Shown: one piece after another, positions 1 to 6,762 of the stretch
Position numbering within the stretch: the stretch's first letter is position 1
Layout: each line of letters begins with the position of its first letter
Source of the DNA: Eubacterium sp.
GTDB taxonomy: Bacteria; Bacillota; Clostridia; Lachnospirales; Lachnospiraceae
Assembly: GCA_020844525.1 (NCBI GenBank)
Contig: JAJGAH010000125.1
Location: 1 to 7,247, forward strand
DNA: 7,247 nt
Reading direction: 5' to 3'
Position numbers and translations under genes: made by a program
The notes under the pieces: generated by a model
Told to the model about the DNA's origin: nothing
The model's input: only the letters and a program-made list of their open reading frames with translations
Databases searched by the model: none

Positions 1-414
1 AAGGGAACCATGCAGGGCGCTAAAATCATCGATGACTATGCTCACCATCCGACCGAAATCAAGGCAACGCTGCGGACCGCAGAGCGGGTGCCGCACAAGA
101 CTATCTGGTGCGTCTTCCAGCCGCATACCTATACAAGGACAAAAGCGCTGCTCCCGCAGTTTGCAGAGGCGCTTTCCATCGCAGACCATGTTGTTCTGGC
201 AGATATTTACGCAGCCCGGGAGCTGGATATCTATGGTATCTCCTCCAGGGACCTCCAGGCTGAGATCCAGAAGCTCGGCACTGACTGCGACTACTTCCCC
301 TCCTTCGAGGAGATCGAGGACTTCCTTCGCGCAAACGTTAAGGAAGGCGACCTGGTGATCACGATGGGCGCAGGAAATATCGTACAGGTTGGCGAAGATC
401 TTCTTAAGAAATAA
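1..414 (+). CDS. murC: UDP-N-acetylmuramate--L-alanine ligase, C-terminal part
   Basis: This is the last 137 codons of MurC, the cytoplasmic ATP-dependent ligase that adds L-alanine to UDP-MurNAc in peptidoglycan precursor synthesis. The reading frame is open from base 1, so the gene is cut by the window edge. An internal ATG at base 10 is not the real start, because the Mur ligase C-terminal domain is already under way there. Visible family motifs are DDYAHHPTE (residues 11-19 of the fragment), FQPHTYTRT (39-47), then IYAARE and GISS, and the closing [13 protein letters not shown]. These match the C-terminal domain that closes over the nucleotide and amino acid. The full family length is about 450-460 residues, so roughly the first two thirds are missing. 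It ends in TAA and is followed by hairpins that probably end its transcript. Identification is confident; an Mpl-type relative is less likely. Confidence 0.95.
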   Translation, partial: KGTMQGAKIIDDYAHHPTEIKATLRTAERVPHKTIWCVFQPHTYTRTKALLPQFAEALSIADHVVLADIYAARELDIYGISSRDLQAEIQKLGTDCDYFPSFEEIEDFLRANVKEGDLVITMGAGNIVQVGEDLLKK

Positions 415-430
415 GGTCATCATCAAAATT

Positions 431-458
431 ATCTGACGGCATCCTTCAGATGCCGGAT
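431..458 (+). other. Hairpin downstream of murC
   Basis: CGGCATC (437-443) and GATGCCG (449-455) form a perfect 7-bp stem with a 5-nt loop. ATC/GAT (431-433 and 456-458) can extend it across a 3-nt bulge. The T-tract after it is poor, so it is more likely an RNA 3'-end stabilising hairpin or a weak first terminator than the main stop. Confidence 0.45.
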
Positions 459-468
459 TCTATTACCT

Positions 469-505
469 GCCGGCGGCACCTCTTACGCTGCCGGCTTATA
501 TTTGT
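469..505 (+). terminator. Probable intrinsic terminator after murC
   Basis: GCCGGCGGC (469-477) pairs with GCTGCCGGC (487-495) in a 9-bp stem with one G-U wobble and a 9-nt loop. A T-rich run (ttatatttgt) follows. It lies 55 bases past the murC stop on the same strand and separates murC from the replication genes. Confidence 0.65.
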
Positions 506-515
506 CATTGTGTTG

Positions 516-601
516 CCTGTTGATGCTATTCTTGTTTTAGCATTTTTAGTGCTTTATTCCTGTTGATGCTATTCTTGTTTTAGCGTTTTTATTGCTTTAT
601 T
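516..601 (+). repeat. Two-copy 43-bp tandem repeat with terminator-like hairpins
   Basis: Bases 516-558 and 559-601 are adjacent copies of a 43-bp unit that differ at only two positions (A542/G585 and G549/T592). Each copy contains ATGCTA, a 9-nt T-rich loop, then TAGCAT or TAGCGT (523-528 with 538-543; 566-571 with 581-586), followed by a run of T. The first difference changes an A-U pair to a G-U pair, so the stem survives in both. The unit resembles a small, weak intrinsic terminator that has been duplicated. The rest of the murC to dnaD-like gap (602-709) holds no gene, and I see no convincing promoter there. Confidence 0.9.
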
Positions 602-709
602 CTTGAATGGAATTACGCCTCTAAAGCCGATGCATCTCTTGGGTAAAGGTTCTTTTCTGGTGGTTTATGCATTTTGACGCATATTCCTTTCAGTGCTTCT
701 ATTAGGGTT

Positions 710-715
710 GGGGGA
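710..715 (+). promoter_or_regulatory. Ribosome binding site deciding the 720 start
   Basis: GGGGGA sits 4 nt before ATG 720. It favours this start over the in-frame GTG at 693, which has no good Shine-Dalgarno sequence and would add nine residues (beginning MLLLGLG) that partly read through the binding site itself. Confidence 0.7.
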
Positions 716-719
716 ATTT

Positions 720-1832
720 ATGGGATTATTGACCATCCGCGACAGTCGTCTTGCCGGAATGACACTTCTGCCGGACGACTTTATCGATTATTATATGCCA
801 CGCGCAAATGGAGATTTTGTAAAAATCTACCTTTTTCTGCTCCGGAGTGTCCACAAGGAGGACGCAAATCCGACGCTCTCCTCCCTGGCAGATACATTTT
901 CCTGCACCGAGAAGGACGTTCTGCGCGCGCTTCGCTACTGGCAGCAGGCCGGGCTTCTGAACCTGTCCTATCACGGCAAGGAACGCGAGCTGGAAAAAAT
1001 CGAACTGCTTCCGATACAGGCAGAACTTCAGAAGACAAAATATATCCCGGAGGAGAATACGGAAGAAAACAATACCCCGAATCCGCCGCAGAAAAAAGAA
1101 GCTCCGGCACAGATTTCCAGTGCCCGGGCCAGAGAGATCAAGGACAACGAAGAGGTGCAGCAGATTCTCTTTTTTACCGAGCAATACATCGGACATCCCT
1201 TAAGTGCGACGGATATGCGCAGAATCCTGTATTTCTATGATGTTCTGCACTTTCCAATAGATCTGATTGACTATCTGGTGGAGTACTGTGTCTCCCGGGG
1301 CGGCAGAAATATGAATTACATCGAGAAGGTCGGGCTTGCCTGGAAGGACGAAGGACTCACAACCGTGCAGGCGGCCAAGGAATACTCCCACTCCTGGAGA
1401 GACAAGTATTTCGCGATTTTCCGTGCCTTTGGCATCCGAAACCGCAATCCGATACCGGATGAAATCAAGGTGATGGATAAGTGGATGAAGGATTATCAGA
1501 TGCCGCACGAGCTGATCCGGGAAGCTGCAAGCCGTACGGTCCGTCAGACCGGACAGCCTTCCTTCTCCTACGCCGACAAAATCCTGTCCGACTGGCATCG
1601 GTCCGGTGTGCATTCCATCGAGGACATCGAGAAGCTTGATGTACAATACAGACAGAAGAAGGGTTCTTCAGGCAGCAGCGCGGCAGGATTTTCTCCGGAG
1701 CACGGCAGCAGGAACACAGATAAATCCTCTACCCGCTTTAATGAAAATTTTCATCAACGTGACTACGACTTTGACCGTCTGGAGCAGGAGCTTCTGCTGA
1801 ACCAGCAGTCTGAAGATTCAGATCAGTCATGA
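720..1832 (+). CDS. DnaD/DnaB-family primosome protein
   Basis: The 370-residue product belongs to the Firmicutes DnaD/DnaB replication-initiation family, which remodels origin DNA and helps load the replicative helicase. Residues about 30-97 look like a winged-helix N-terminal domain (DDBH1), with the recognition region near TLSSLADTF to AGLLNL. A low-complexity charged linker (about 100-145) follows. Two DDBH2-type domains come next, each ending in the family YxxxIxxxW signature: Y200-V204-W208 (YIEKVGLAW) and Y284-I288-W292 (YADKILSDW). A polar Ser/Gly-rich tail follows, then a conserved-looking end, QRDYDFDRLEQELL (346-359). One winged helix plus two DDBH2 domains is the layout known for B. 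subtilis DnaB, whereas DnaD has only one DDBH2. The dnaI-type gene lies 118 bp downstream, as dnaI follows dnaB in Bacillus. I infer a DnaB-like role; automated annotation would probably say DnaD domain protein. Confidence 0.88.
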   Translation: MGLLTIRDSRLAGMTLLPDDFIDYYMPRANGDFVKIYLFLLRSVHKEDANPTLSSLADTFSCTEKDVLRALRYWQQAGLLNLSYHGKERELEKIELLPIQAELQKTKYIPEENTEENNTPNPPQKKEAPAQISSARAREIKDNEEVQQILFFTEQYIGHPLSATDMRRILYFYDVLHFPIDLIDYLVEYCVSRGGRNMNYIEKVGLAWKDEGLTTVQAAKEYSHSWRDKYFAIFRAFGIRNRNPIPDEIKVMDKWMKDYQMPHELIREAASRTVRQTGQPSFSYADKILSDWHRSGVHSIEDIEKLDVQYRQKKGSSGSSAAGFSPEHGSRNTDKSSTRFNENFHQRDYDFDRLEQELLLNQQSEDSDQS

Positions 1833-1950
1833 ATTTCCAGAAATAGCGGTATTTTATCTGATCCGCAGTTTAGTCCTGGCCTGAGTTATAACTGATTCTT
1901 TAGATCTGATTTCTGTCAGAAAAACAGCAACATGAAACAGGAGAAGTGCT

Positions 1951-2997
1951 ATGCCCCTGACCAATTCACAATATGAAGCCATCATGCGCATCTATACCCA
2001 AAGGCAGCTGAAAAACCAGCGTGCCCTTGAAAGGCGCAAAAAGGAAGTCTATGCCAGGATTCCACGGATTCCGGAAATTGACGCGGAGGTGGCTTCCGTT
2101 TCCGTAAAAAAAGCCTTCTATCTTCTGGGGGCACCGGAAGGCGCAGATATCGACACCGATGCTGCCATCCGCGATCTGGCCGAGGAACGCCGTGCGCTCC
2201 TGCTGTCCCACGGTTATCCCGAGGATTATCTGGAGCTGCACTACGACTGTCCAATCTGCCATGACACCGGCTATGTCCATGACAGAAAATGCACCTGCTT
2301 CCGCCAGATGGAAATCGAGCAGCTCTACTCGGCCTCCAACCTCAAGGATGCGCTGAAGACAGATACCTTTGACAGCTTTTCCCTTGCTTACTATCCGAAG
2401 GATTCCGTCAGCGCCGTAAACAAGCAGTCCTATTACTGGGAGGCGCAGAAAGCGCTTGAGACCTCCAGGGCTTTTGTACGTAATTTTGAGAAAAACCAGA
2501 GGGCCGGCACGCCGGAGAACCTGCTATTCTATGGTGATGTGGGAGTCGGAAAAACCCATCTCTCCCACGCTATTGCAAAGGGTATTCTGGACCTTGGATG
2601 CAGTGTTTTCTATCTCACTGCCTATGACCTGTTTGAGCTGATGGGCAGATTCAAGTTCCACTCCGATGAAGACGCAAGGGAGAGCTACGACACCATCTAT
2701 GTCTGCGACCTTCTGATCATCGATGACCTCGGCACGGAGATGCTGAACAATTTCGTGACTTCTGAGCTTTTCCTAATCGTGAATGAGCGGATTCTCCGAA
2801 AAAAATCCACGATCATTTCCACAAATCTTTCACTCAGGAAGGTCCGGGAAGCCTTCTCAGAACGTACTTTTTCACGTATAATGGGGTCGTACCAGCTGAT
2901 CCATCTTTCAGGTGCTGACATTCGTATACAAAAGAAGCTTGGAACAAGCAGGAGCACTGCACAGACAGGGAACACACCTGACATATCTGAAAAATAA
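1951..2997 (+). CDS. dnaI: DnaI/DnaC-type helicase loader ATPase
   Basis: The 348-residue AAA+ ATPase resembles DnaI/DnaC, which delivers the replicative helicase to the origin or to stalled forks. The N-terminal part (about 1-95) is helical and charged, as expected for helicase binding. It leads into a zinc-binding-like cluster, CPICHDTG followed by CTC (Cys100, 103, 114, 116). The ATPase core has Walker A GDVGVGKT (195-202, Lys201), Walker B LLIIDD (254-259), a sensor-1 Asn in STNLS (Asn292) and an arginine-finger region SERTFSRIMG (Arg305, Arg309). The start is supported by AGGAG at 1939-1943, 7 nt before ATG. IstB-like transposition ATPases share the core, but no transposase is adjacent, and the Cys cluster and replication neighbour favour DnaI. 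The 118-bp gap before it has only weak hairpins (for example 1905-1920) and no clear promoter, so co-transcription with the upstream gene is likely. Confidence 0.9.
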   Translation: MPLTNSQYEAIMRIYTQRQLKNQRALERRKKEVYARIPRIPEIDAEVASVSVKKAFYLLGAPEGADIDTDAAIRDLAEERRALLLSHGYPEDYLELHYDCPICHDTGYVHDRKCTCFRQMEIEQLYSASNLKDALKTDTFDSFSLAYYPKDSVSAVNKQSYYWEAQKALETSRAFVRNFEKNQRAGTPENLLFYGDVGVGKTHLSHAIAKGILDLGCSVFYLTAYDLFELMGRFKFHSDEDARESYDTIYVCDLLIIDDLGTEMLNNFVTSELFLIVNERILRKKSTIISTNLSLRKVREAFSERTFSRIMGSYQLIHLSGADIRIQKKLGTSRSTAQTGNTPDISEK

Positions 2998-3012
2998 TCA
3001 AACACCAGCAGA

Positions 3013-3041
3013 TTGACGCTGCAGTACCCGTCACATATCAC
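3013..3041 (+). promoter_or_regulatory. Possible prs promoter
   Basis: TTGACG (3013-3018, five of six consensus bases), a 17-bp spacer and TATCAC (3036-3041, four of six) would start transcription near 3048, about 50 nt before the prs ATG. The call is tentative because the -10 is weak. It is supported by its position in the 102-bp dnaI-prs gap. Confidence 0.4.
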
Positions 3042-3059
3042 AGTACACCGGTACTGCAG
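3019..3059. repeat. 10-bp perfect inverted repeat upstream of prs
   Basis: CTGCAGTACC (3019-3028) and GGTACTGCAG (3050-3059) are exact reverse complements separated by 21 nt. A third CAGTAC core lies between them at 3041-3046. The left arm falls in the spacer of the possible promoter and the right arm at its expected start site, so the dyad could be an operator. It could also fold as an RNA hairpin in a dnaI-prs read-through transcript. Confidence 0.7.
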
Positions 3060-3099
3060 ATCTCATAAAACGGACAAAGTCCAGGAGGAACAGAAGAAA

Positions 3100-4287
3100 A
3101 TGGCAAACAAAAAGGAACATTATTATGACTCACTTCCGGTCGGACGGCTCGGCATCATTCCACTGAAAAGCTGCACCACAATCGGAAACAAGGTGAACGA
3201 TTACCTTGTACAGTGGAGACAGGACAGAGAATCCGCACATAAGAATTCCTCCTCCGTCGAGGGATATGAAAGAAGCTCCTATATCATTCCCTGCAGCATC
3301 CCCCGGTTCGGTTCCGGTGAAGCAAAGGCTGTGATCGAGGAATCCGTCCGCGGTGATGATATCTACATTCTCGTCGATGTATGCAACTACTCCCTCACCT
3401 ATAAGGTATGCGGCTACGAAAACCACATGTCCCCGGATGACCATTTCCAGGACCTGAAGCGGGCCATCGCCGCTGTTGGCGGAAAAGCAAGAAGAGTCAA
3501 TGTCATCATGCCTTTCCTCTATGAGAGCCGCCAGCACAAGCGCTCCGGACGTGAATCTCTGGACTGCGCTCTTGGTCTTCGGGAGCTGGTCAACATGGGC
3601 GTGGAAAACATCATCACCTTTGATGCCCATGACCCCCGTGTACAGAACGCGATACCGCTTCACGGCTTTGAGACCATCTCTGCCTCCTATCAGTTCATCA
3701 AAAACATTCTCCGTCATGCGGAGCCGGACATGAAGATTGATTCCGATCATCTGATGTGCATCAGCCCGGATGAGGGCGGAATGGCCAGAGCGATCTACAT
3801 TGCAAATAACCTCGGTGTAGACATGGGTATGTTCTATAAGAGAAGGGACTACTCCACCATCGTAAACGGCCGCAACCCGATCGTTGCACACGAGTTCCTC
3901 GGACCTGACGTGCGCGGCAAGGATATGATCATTATCGATGATATGATCTCCTCCGGCGAGAGCATCATCGAGGTCGCTTCCCTTCTGAAGGAAAGAGGCG
4001 CAAAGAACATCTACATGTGTGCCACCTTTGGACTGTTCACAAATGGTCTCGAAATCTTCGATGACGCGTATAAGAAGGGCATTTTTACACGCCTTGTCAC
4101 AACCAATCTTGTCTATCAAAAGCCTGAGCTTCTGGAGCGTCCATACTATATCAGCTGTGACATGAGCAAGTATATTGCCCTGCTGATTGATACGCTGAAC
4201 CATGACGCTTCCATCAGCAGTCTGCTGGATCCGGTGGACCGTATTCAGAAGGTTCTGCGCAAGTTTGAAAATCACGAGACAATCTGA
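3100..4287 (+). CDS. prs: Ribose-phosphate pyrophosphokinase, long divergent form
   Basis: The 395-residue product is a PRPP synthetase homologue. The family makes phosphoribosyl pyrophosphate from ribose 5-phosphate and ATP for purine, pyrimidine, histidine, tryptophan and NAD synthesis. Family landmarks in order: the RFGSGE and IEESVRGDDIYI region (69-90), YESRQHKRSGRES (141-153, the ATP-site RQ region), FDAHD (174-178, the DLHA region with His177), YKRRDY (246-251, the catalytic loop) and IIDDMISSGES (278-288, the PRPP loop). The usual length is about 315; the excess is an N-terminal extension and inserts near residues 40-60 and 96-108. The PRPP loop is atypical: SSGES stands where the canonical enzyme has D-T-G/A-G-T. 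AGGAGG at 3083-3088 supports ATG 3100, though the 11-nt spacing is long; an in-frame TTG at 3013 is rejected. The stop lies inside a tandem repeat. Family assignment is firm, catalytic activity less so. Confidence 0.9.
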   Translation: MANKKEHYYDSLPVGRLGIIPLKSCTTIGNKVNDYLVQWRQDRESAHKNSSSVEGYERSSYIIPCSIPRFGSGEAKAVIEESVRGDDIYILVDVCNYSLTYKVCGYENHMSPDDHFQDLKRAIAAVGGKARRVNVIMPFLYESRQHKRSGRESLDCALGLRELVNMGVENIITFDAHDPRVQNAIPLHGFETISASYQFIKNILRHAEPDMKIDSDHLMCISPDEGGMARAIYIANNLGVDMGMFYKRRDYSTIVNGRNPIVAHEFLGPDVRGKDMIIIDDMISSGESIIEVASLLKERGAKNIYMCATFGLFTNGLEIFDDAYKKGIFTRLVTTNLVYQKPELLERPYYISCDMSKYIALLIDTLNHDASISSLLDPVDRIQKVLRKFENHETI

Positions 4288-4390
4288 AACGGCTTGTCCA
4301 GACATTCTTTCTGAAACGATTTGTACAGACACTATTTCTGAAACGATTTGTACAGATATTATTTCTGGAACGATTTGTACAGGCATTATT
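4283..4390 (+). repeat. Four tandem 27-bp repeats across the prs stop codon
   Basis: Four adjacent 27-bp units lie at 4283-4309, 4310-4336, 4337-4363 and 4364-4390. Each begins TCTG(A/G)AACG and carries a TTGTACAG-like core (TTGTCCAG in unit 1), then an AT-rich end. Units 2 and 3 differ at only two positions; units 1 and 4 are a little more diverged. The prs TGA (4285-4287) is bases 3-5 of unit 1. Because 27 is a multiple of 3, the same TGA recurs in register in units 2 and 3, while unit 4 has TGG. The array forms nearly all of the prs 3' untranslated region and abuts the terminator. Confidence 0.95.
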
Positions 4391-4394
4391 ATTA

Positions 4395-4441
4395 AAAAAT
4401 CCCCTGCCGGAGGTTAGCAAACCATCCGGCAGGGGATTTTT
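4395..4441. terminator. Strong bidirectional intrinsic terminator
   Basis: A perfect 17-bp inverted repeat (4395-4411 with 4425-4441) has a GC-rich core, CCCCTGCCGG/CCGGCAGGGG, flanked by an A-tract on the left and a T-tract on the right. The loop can pair further (GGTT 4412-4415 with AACC 4420-4423). It ends prs transcription on the + strand. Read from the - strand it also has a T-tract, so it can stop typA transcripts about 290 nt past that gene's stop codon. Confidence 0.93.
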
Positions 4442-4729
4442 CCAGCTCTGAATCTATAAGCAGTATGCAGGAAACCTTTCACAGCGCACGATTTAAAGCA
4501 CAAGGCAGAAATTTCATAGCACCTTTGTCAGAGCATTACTGTGTTCAAAGATTTATCCGTATCCTTCTAATAAAGTAAATTGCGAGGACTGTTTGACAAA
4601 GGCGCAAAGCACCTGAGGAGTTCCGCAGCAGCACAGACCAGGATAAATCTTTGTTACAGCCGGTTTGCGAATGACGACAGGGCTATGAAATTCCTGCCTG
4701 TCCGTTATCAACTATGCATGTTACAGGCC
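4442..4729. other. Gene-free region between prs terminator and typA
   Basis: I see no ORF with a credible start, no tRNA and no recognised RNA family in these 288 bases. They hold the inverted pair of ~55-nt units described separately. A 6-bp dyad just past the typA stop (GCCTGT 4696-4701 with ACAGGC 4723-4728) lacks a T-tract on the - strand, so it is not a good terminator. Confidence 0.6.
4504..4698. repeat. Imperfect inverted pair of ~55-nt units
   Basis: The outer block GGCAGAAATTTCATAGC (4504-4520) matches the reverse complement of 4682-4698 at 16 of 17 positions. The inner block CAAAGATTTATCC (4546-4558) matches the reverse complement of 4641-4653 exactly. Between the blocks the arms are looser but still share CCT..GTCA. 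The arms are 55 and 58 nt long and flank an 82-nt centre. It may be a small non-autonomous element with long inverted ends, or two opposed copies of an intergenic repeat. I see no target-site duplication. Confidence 0.8.
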
Positions 4730-6568
4730 TTAGGAATTCTTCTTGTTGATGCTCTCACGCTTTCTCAGTCTGGAATCCAGCTGACGCTTACGGATCCTGA
4801 GGCTCTTCGGTGTTACCTCAAGAAGCTCGTCGCTGTCGATAAACTCCAGTGCCTGCTCCAGAGAAAGCACCATCGGCGGTGTCAGTGTCAGCGCATCATC
4901 AGAGGAAGAAGTACGGGTATTGGTCAGATGCTTCGTCTTGCATACGTTCAGCTCAATATCCTCCGGCTTTGCCGACATGCCGACAACCATTCCGGCATAT
5001 ACCTTCTCGCCAGGCCCAATAAACAGCGTTCCACGCTGTTGTGCGGCGAAAAGGCCATAGGCTACGGATATACCAGGCTCAAAGGCAATCAGGGAACCCT
5101 GTTTGCGGAAAACGATGTCTCCCTTGTAGGGTGCATACTCATCAAAGATGGTATTCAGAATACCTGTTCCTTTTGTCATGGTCATGAAGTTTCCCCGGAA
5201 TCCGATCAGTCCTCTGGACGGGATGCTGAATTCCAGTCTTGTGATGCCGTTCTCACCGACGCTCATGCCCTGCAGTTCACCCTTGCGCTCGCTCAGTGAC
5301 TGAATCACGGCACCGGAGTATTCATCCGGAACATCGATATAAGCCAGCTCCATCGGCTCCAGCTTTCTTCCGCGCTCATCGTACTTGTAAATGACCTCTG
5401 CCTTGCTGACGGCGAACTCATATCCCTCCCGTCTCATCTCCTCAATCAGGACGGACAGGTGAAGTTCTCCACGTCCGGAAACCTTGAAGCAGTCTGCAGA
5501 GTCAGTCTCCTCTACACGCAGTGATACATCGGTATTCAGCTCACGGAACAGGCGGTCACGCAGATGGCGGGATGTGACAAAGGTTCCCTCTGTTCCTGCC
5601 AGCGGTGAATCATTGACTACAAAATTCATGGAAATGGTCGGATCCTCAATCTTCTGGAAGGGGATCGGCACCGGGTTCTCCAGATCGCAGAGTGTATCTC
5701 CGATATGCAGCTCGGCAATACCGGACACCGCGACAATTTCTCCGACGGTTGCCTTATCGACCTCTACCCGCTTTAATCCATCGAATACATACATTTTGCT
5801 GATTCTGACACGCGCCTTCTTGTCCGGATCGTGATGGTTCATCAGCAGAACTTCCTGGTTCAGGGCAAGCGTGCCGTTATCAATCTTGCCGATACCGATA
5901 CGGCCGACATACTCGTTGTAGTCGATGGTAGAGATCAGCATCTGAATGCCAGCATCCGGATCTCCGGTCGGGGCAGGAATGTACTTCAGGATTGCCTCAA
6001 ACAGGGGTGTCATATCCTTTCTCTCATCATCCAGCTCGTTTGTGCACCATCCGTCTCTTGCTGAAGCATAAAGGAAGGGCGCATCCAGCTGCTCATCTGA
6101 CGCTCCGAGGTCCATCAGAAGCTCAAGGACCTCATCTACAACCTCGGTCGGACGCGCATTCGGACGGTCTACCTTGTTGATGCAGACAATGACCTTCAGA
6201 TTCAGTGCCAGTGCCTTCTCCAGTACGAATCTGGTCTGGGGCATCGGACCCTCAAACGCATCTACCAGAAGGATAACGCCGTTTACCATCTTCAGTACAC
6301 GCTCTACCTCGCCACCGAAGTCAGCGTGTCCTGGTGTATCGATGATATTGATCTTGGTGTCCTTATACTGCACCGCGGTATTCTTGGAAAGAATTGTAAT
6401 GCCACGCTCCTTCTCGATGGCGCCGGAATCCATGACTCTTTCCTGTACCTGCTGGTTGTCACGGAAGACTCCGCTCTGCCGAAGCAGCTTGTCTACCAGC
6501 GTTGTCTTGCCGTGGTCAACATGGGCAATAATGGCAACGTTACGGATATCGTTTCTGGTGATCTTCAT
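4730..6568 (-). CDS. typA: Ribosome-associated translational GTPase TypA/BipA
   Basis: The 612-residue protein is full length for TypA/BipA (about 605-615), an EF-G-like GTPase that binds the 70S ribosome and supports ribosome assembly and growth under cold or other stress. G-domain motifs are complete: G1 AHVDHGKT (15-22), the G2 region RGIT (55-58), G3 DTPGH (77-81), G4 NKVD (131-134) and G5 SAR (169-171). A beta-barrel domain II (about 200-300) and EF-G-like domains III and V follow, with SGRGELH (364-370) and RGLIGFRG (452-459). The BipA-specific C-terminal domain includes RTSSSDDALTL (552-562). AGAGG at 6578-6582 (complement) lies 9 nt before ATG and supports the start. The gene is convergent with prs and divergent from the lysine riboswitch. 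No key residue is missing. EF-G, LepA and TetM are excluded by the C-terminal domain and the absence of an EF-G domain IV. Confidence 0.98.
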   Translation of the reverse strand: MKITRNDIRNVAIIAHVDHGKTTLVDKLLRQSGVFRDNQQVQERVMDSGAIEKERGITILSKNTAVQYKDTKINIIDTPGHADFGGEVERVLKMVNGVILLVDAFEGPMPQTRFVLEKALALNLKVIVCINKVDRPNARPTEVVDEVLELLMDLGASDEQLDAPFLYASARDGWCTNELDDERKDMTPLFEAILKYIPAPTGDPDAGIQMLISTIDYNEYVGRIGIGKIDNGTLALNQEVLLMNHHDPDKKARVRISKMYVFDGLKRVEVDKATVGEIVAVSGIAELHIGDTLCDLENPVPIPFQKIEDPTISMNFVVNDSPLAGTEGTFVTSRHLRDRLFRELNTDVSLRVEETDSADCFKVSGRGELHLSVLIEEMRREGYEFAVSKAEVIYKYDERGRKLEPMELAYIDVPDEYSGAVIQSLSERKGELQGMSVGENGITRLEFSIPSRGLIGFRGNFMTMTKGTGILNTIFDEYAPYKGDIVFRKQGSLIAFEPGISVAYGLFAAQQRGTLFIGPGEKVYAGMVVGMSAKPEDIELNVCKTKHLTNTRTSSSDDALTLTPPMVLSLEQALEFIDSDELLEVTPKSLRIRKRQLDSRLRKRESINKKNS

Positions 6569-6638
6569 TTTCTCTAACCTCTCATATCATTCATGACAGC
6601 ATTACCGTGGATCTGCTATTTCTGCCGCTGCGTCACAT

Positions 6639-6665
6639 ACTATTAGAACACATGCGTTCTATAGT
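6639..6665. repeat. Inverted repeat in typA leader
   Basis: ACTATTAGAAC (6639-6649) and GTTCTATAGT (6656-6665) are reverse complements apart from one extra base in the left arm, with a 6-nt loop. It lies about 70 bases before the typA ATG, inside the predicted 5' untranslated region. It could be a leader hairpin or a protein-binding dyad. A weaker dyad, CACATA/TATGTG (6684-6689 and 6701-6706), lies further upstream in the leader. Confidence 0.65.
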
Positions 6666-6762
6666 AAATGCTCCTTATCAGATCACATAGACATGATTTA
6701 TATGTGTATGCGCGGGCCGCAGATCAGGCTGTTCTAAAATCTGCACTATCTGTAACCTGCAA

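Noticed and set aside
674..703. TTGACG with TCTATT 18 bp downstream as a promoter for the DnaD-family gene
   Set aside because: The predicted start would fall at about 710, directly on the Shine-Dalgarno sequence, leaving almost no leader; the -10 is weak.
693..719. GTG start nine codons upstream of the DnaD-family gene
   Set aside because: It has no good ribosome binding site and overlaps the GGGGGA that serves ATG 720; family similarity begins after 720.
1951..2997. IstB-type transposition helper instead of a helicase loader
   Set aside because: No transposase, terminal repeats or insertion boundary is nearby, and the N-terminal Cys cluster and replication neighbour fit DnaI.
3013..3099. 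TTG start extending prs by 29 codons
   Set aside because: The extension reads through the inverted repeat and the AGGAGG site and has no family resemblance; ATG 3100 has its own ribosome binding site.
3130..4386. 418-codon open frame on the - strand opposite prs
   Set aside because: It is antisense to an unmistakable prs. Its N-terminal part is translated 27-bp repeats and the rest has no recognisable domain or ribosome binding site; the openness reflects prs codon usage.
4580..5299. 239-codon open frame on the + strand
   Set aside because: Most of it is antisense to the typA C-terminal domain, with no Shine-Dalgarno site or recognisable motif.
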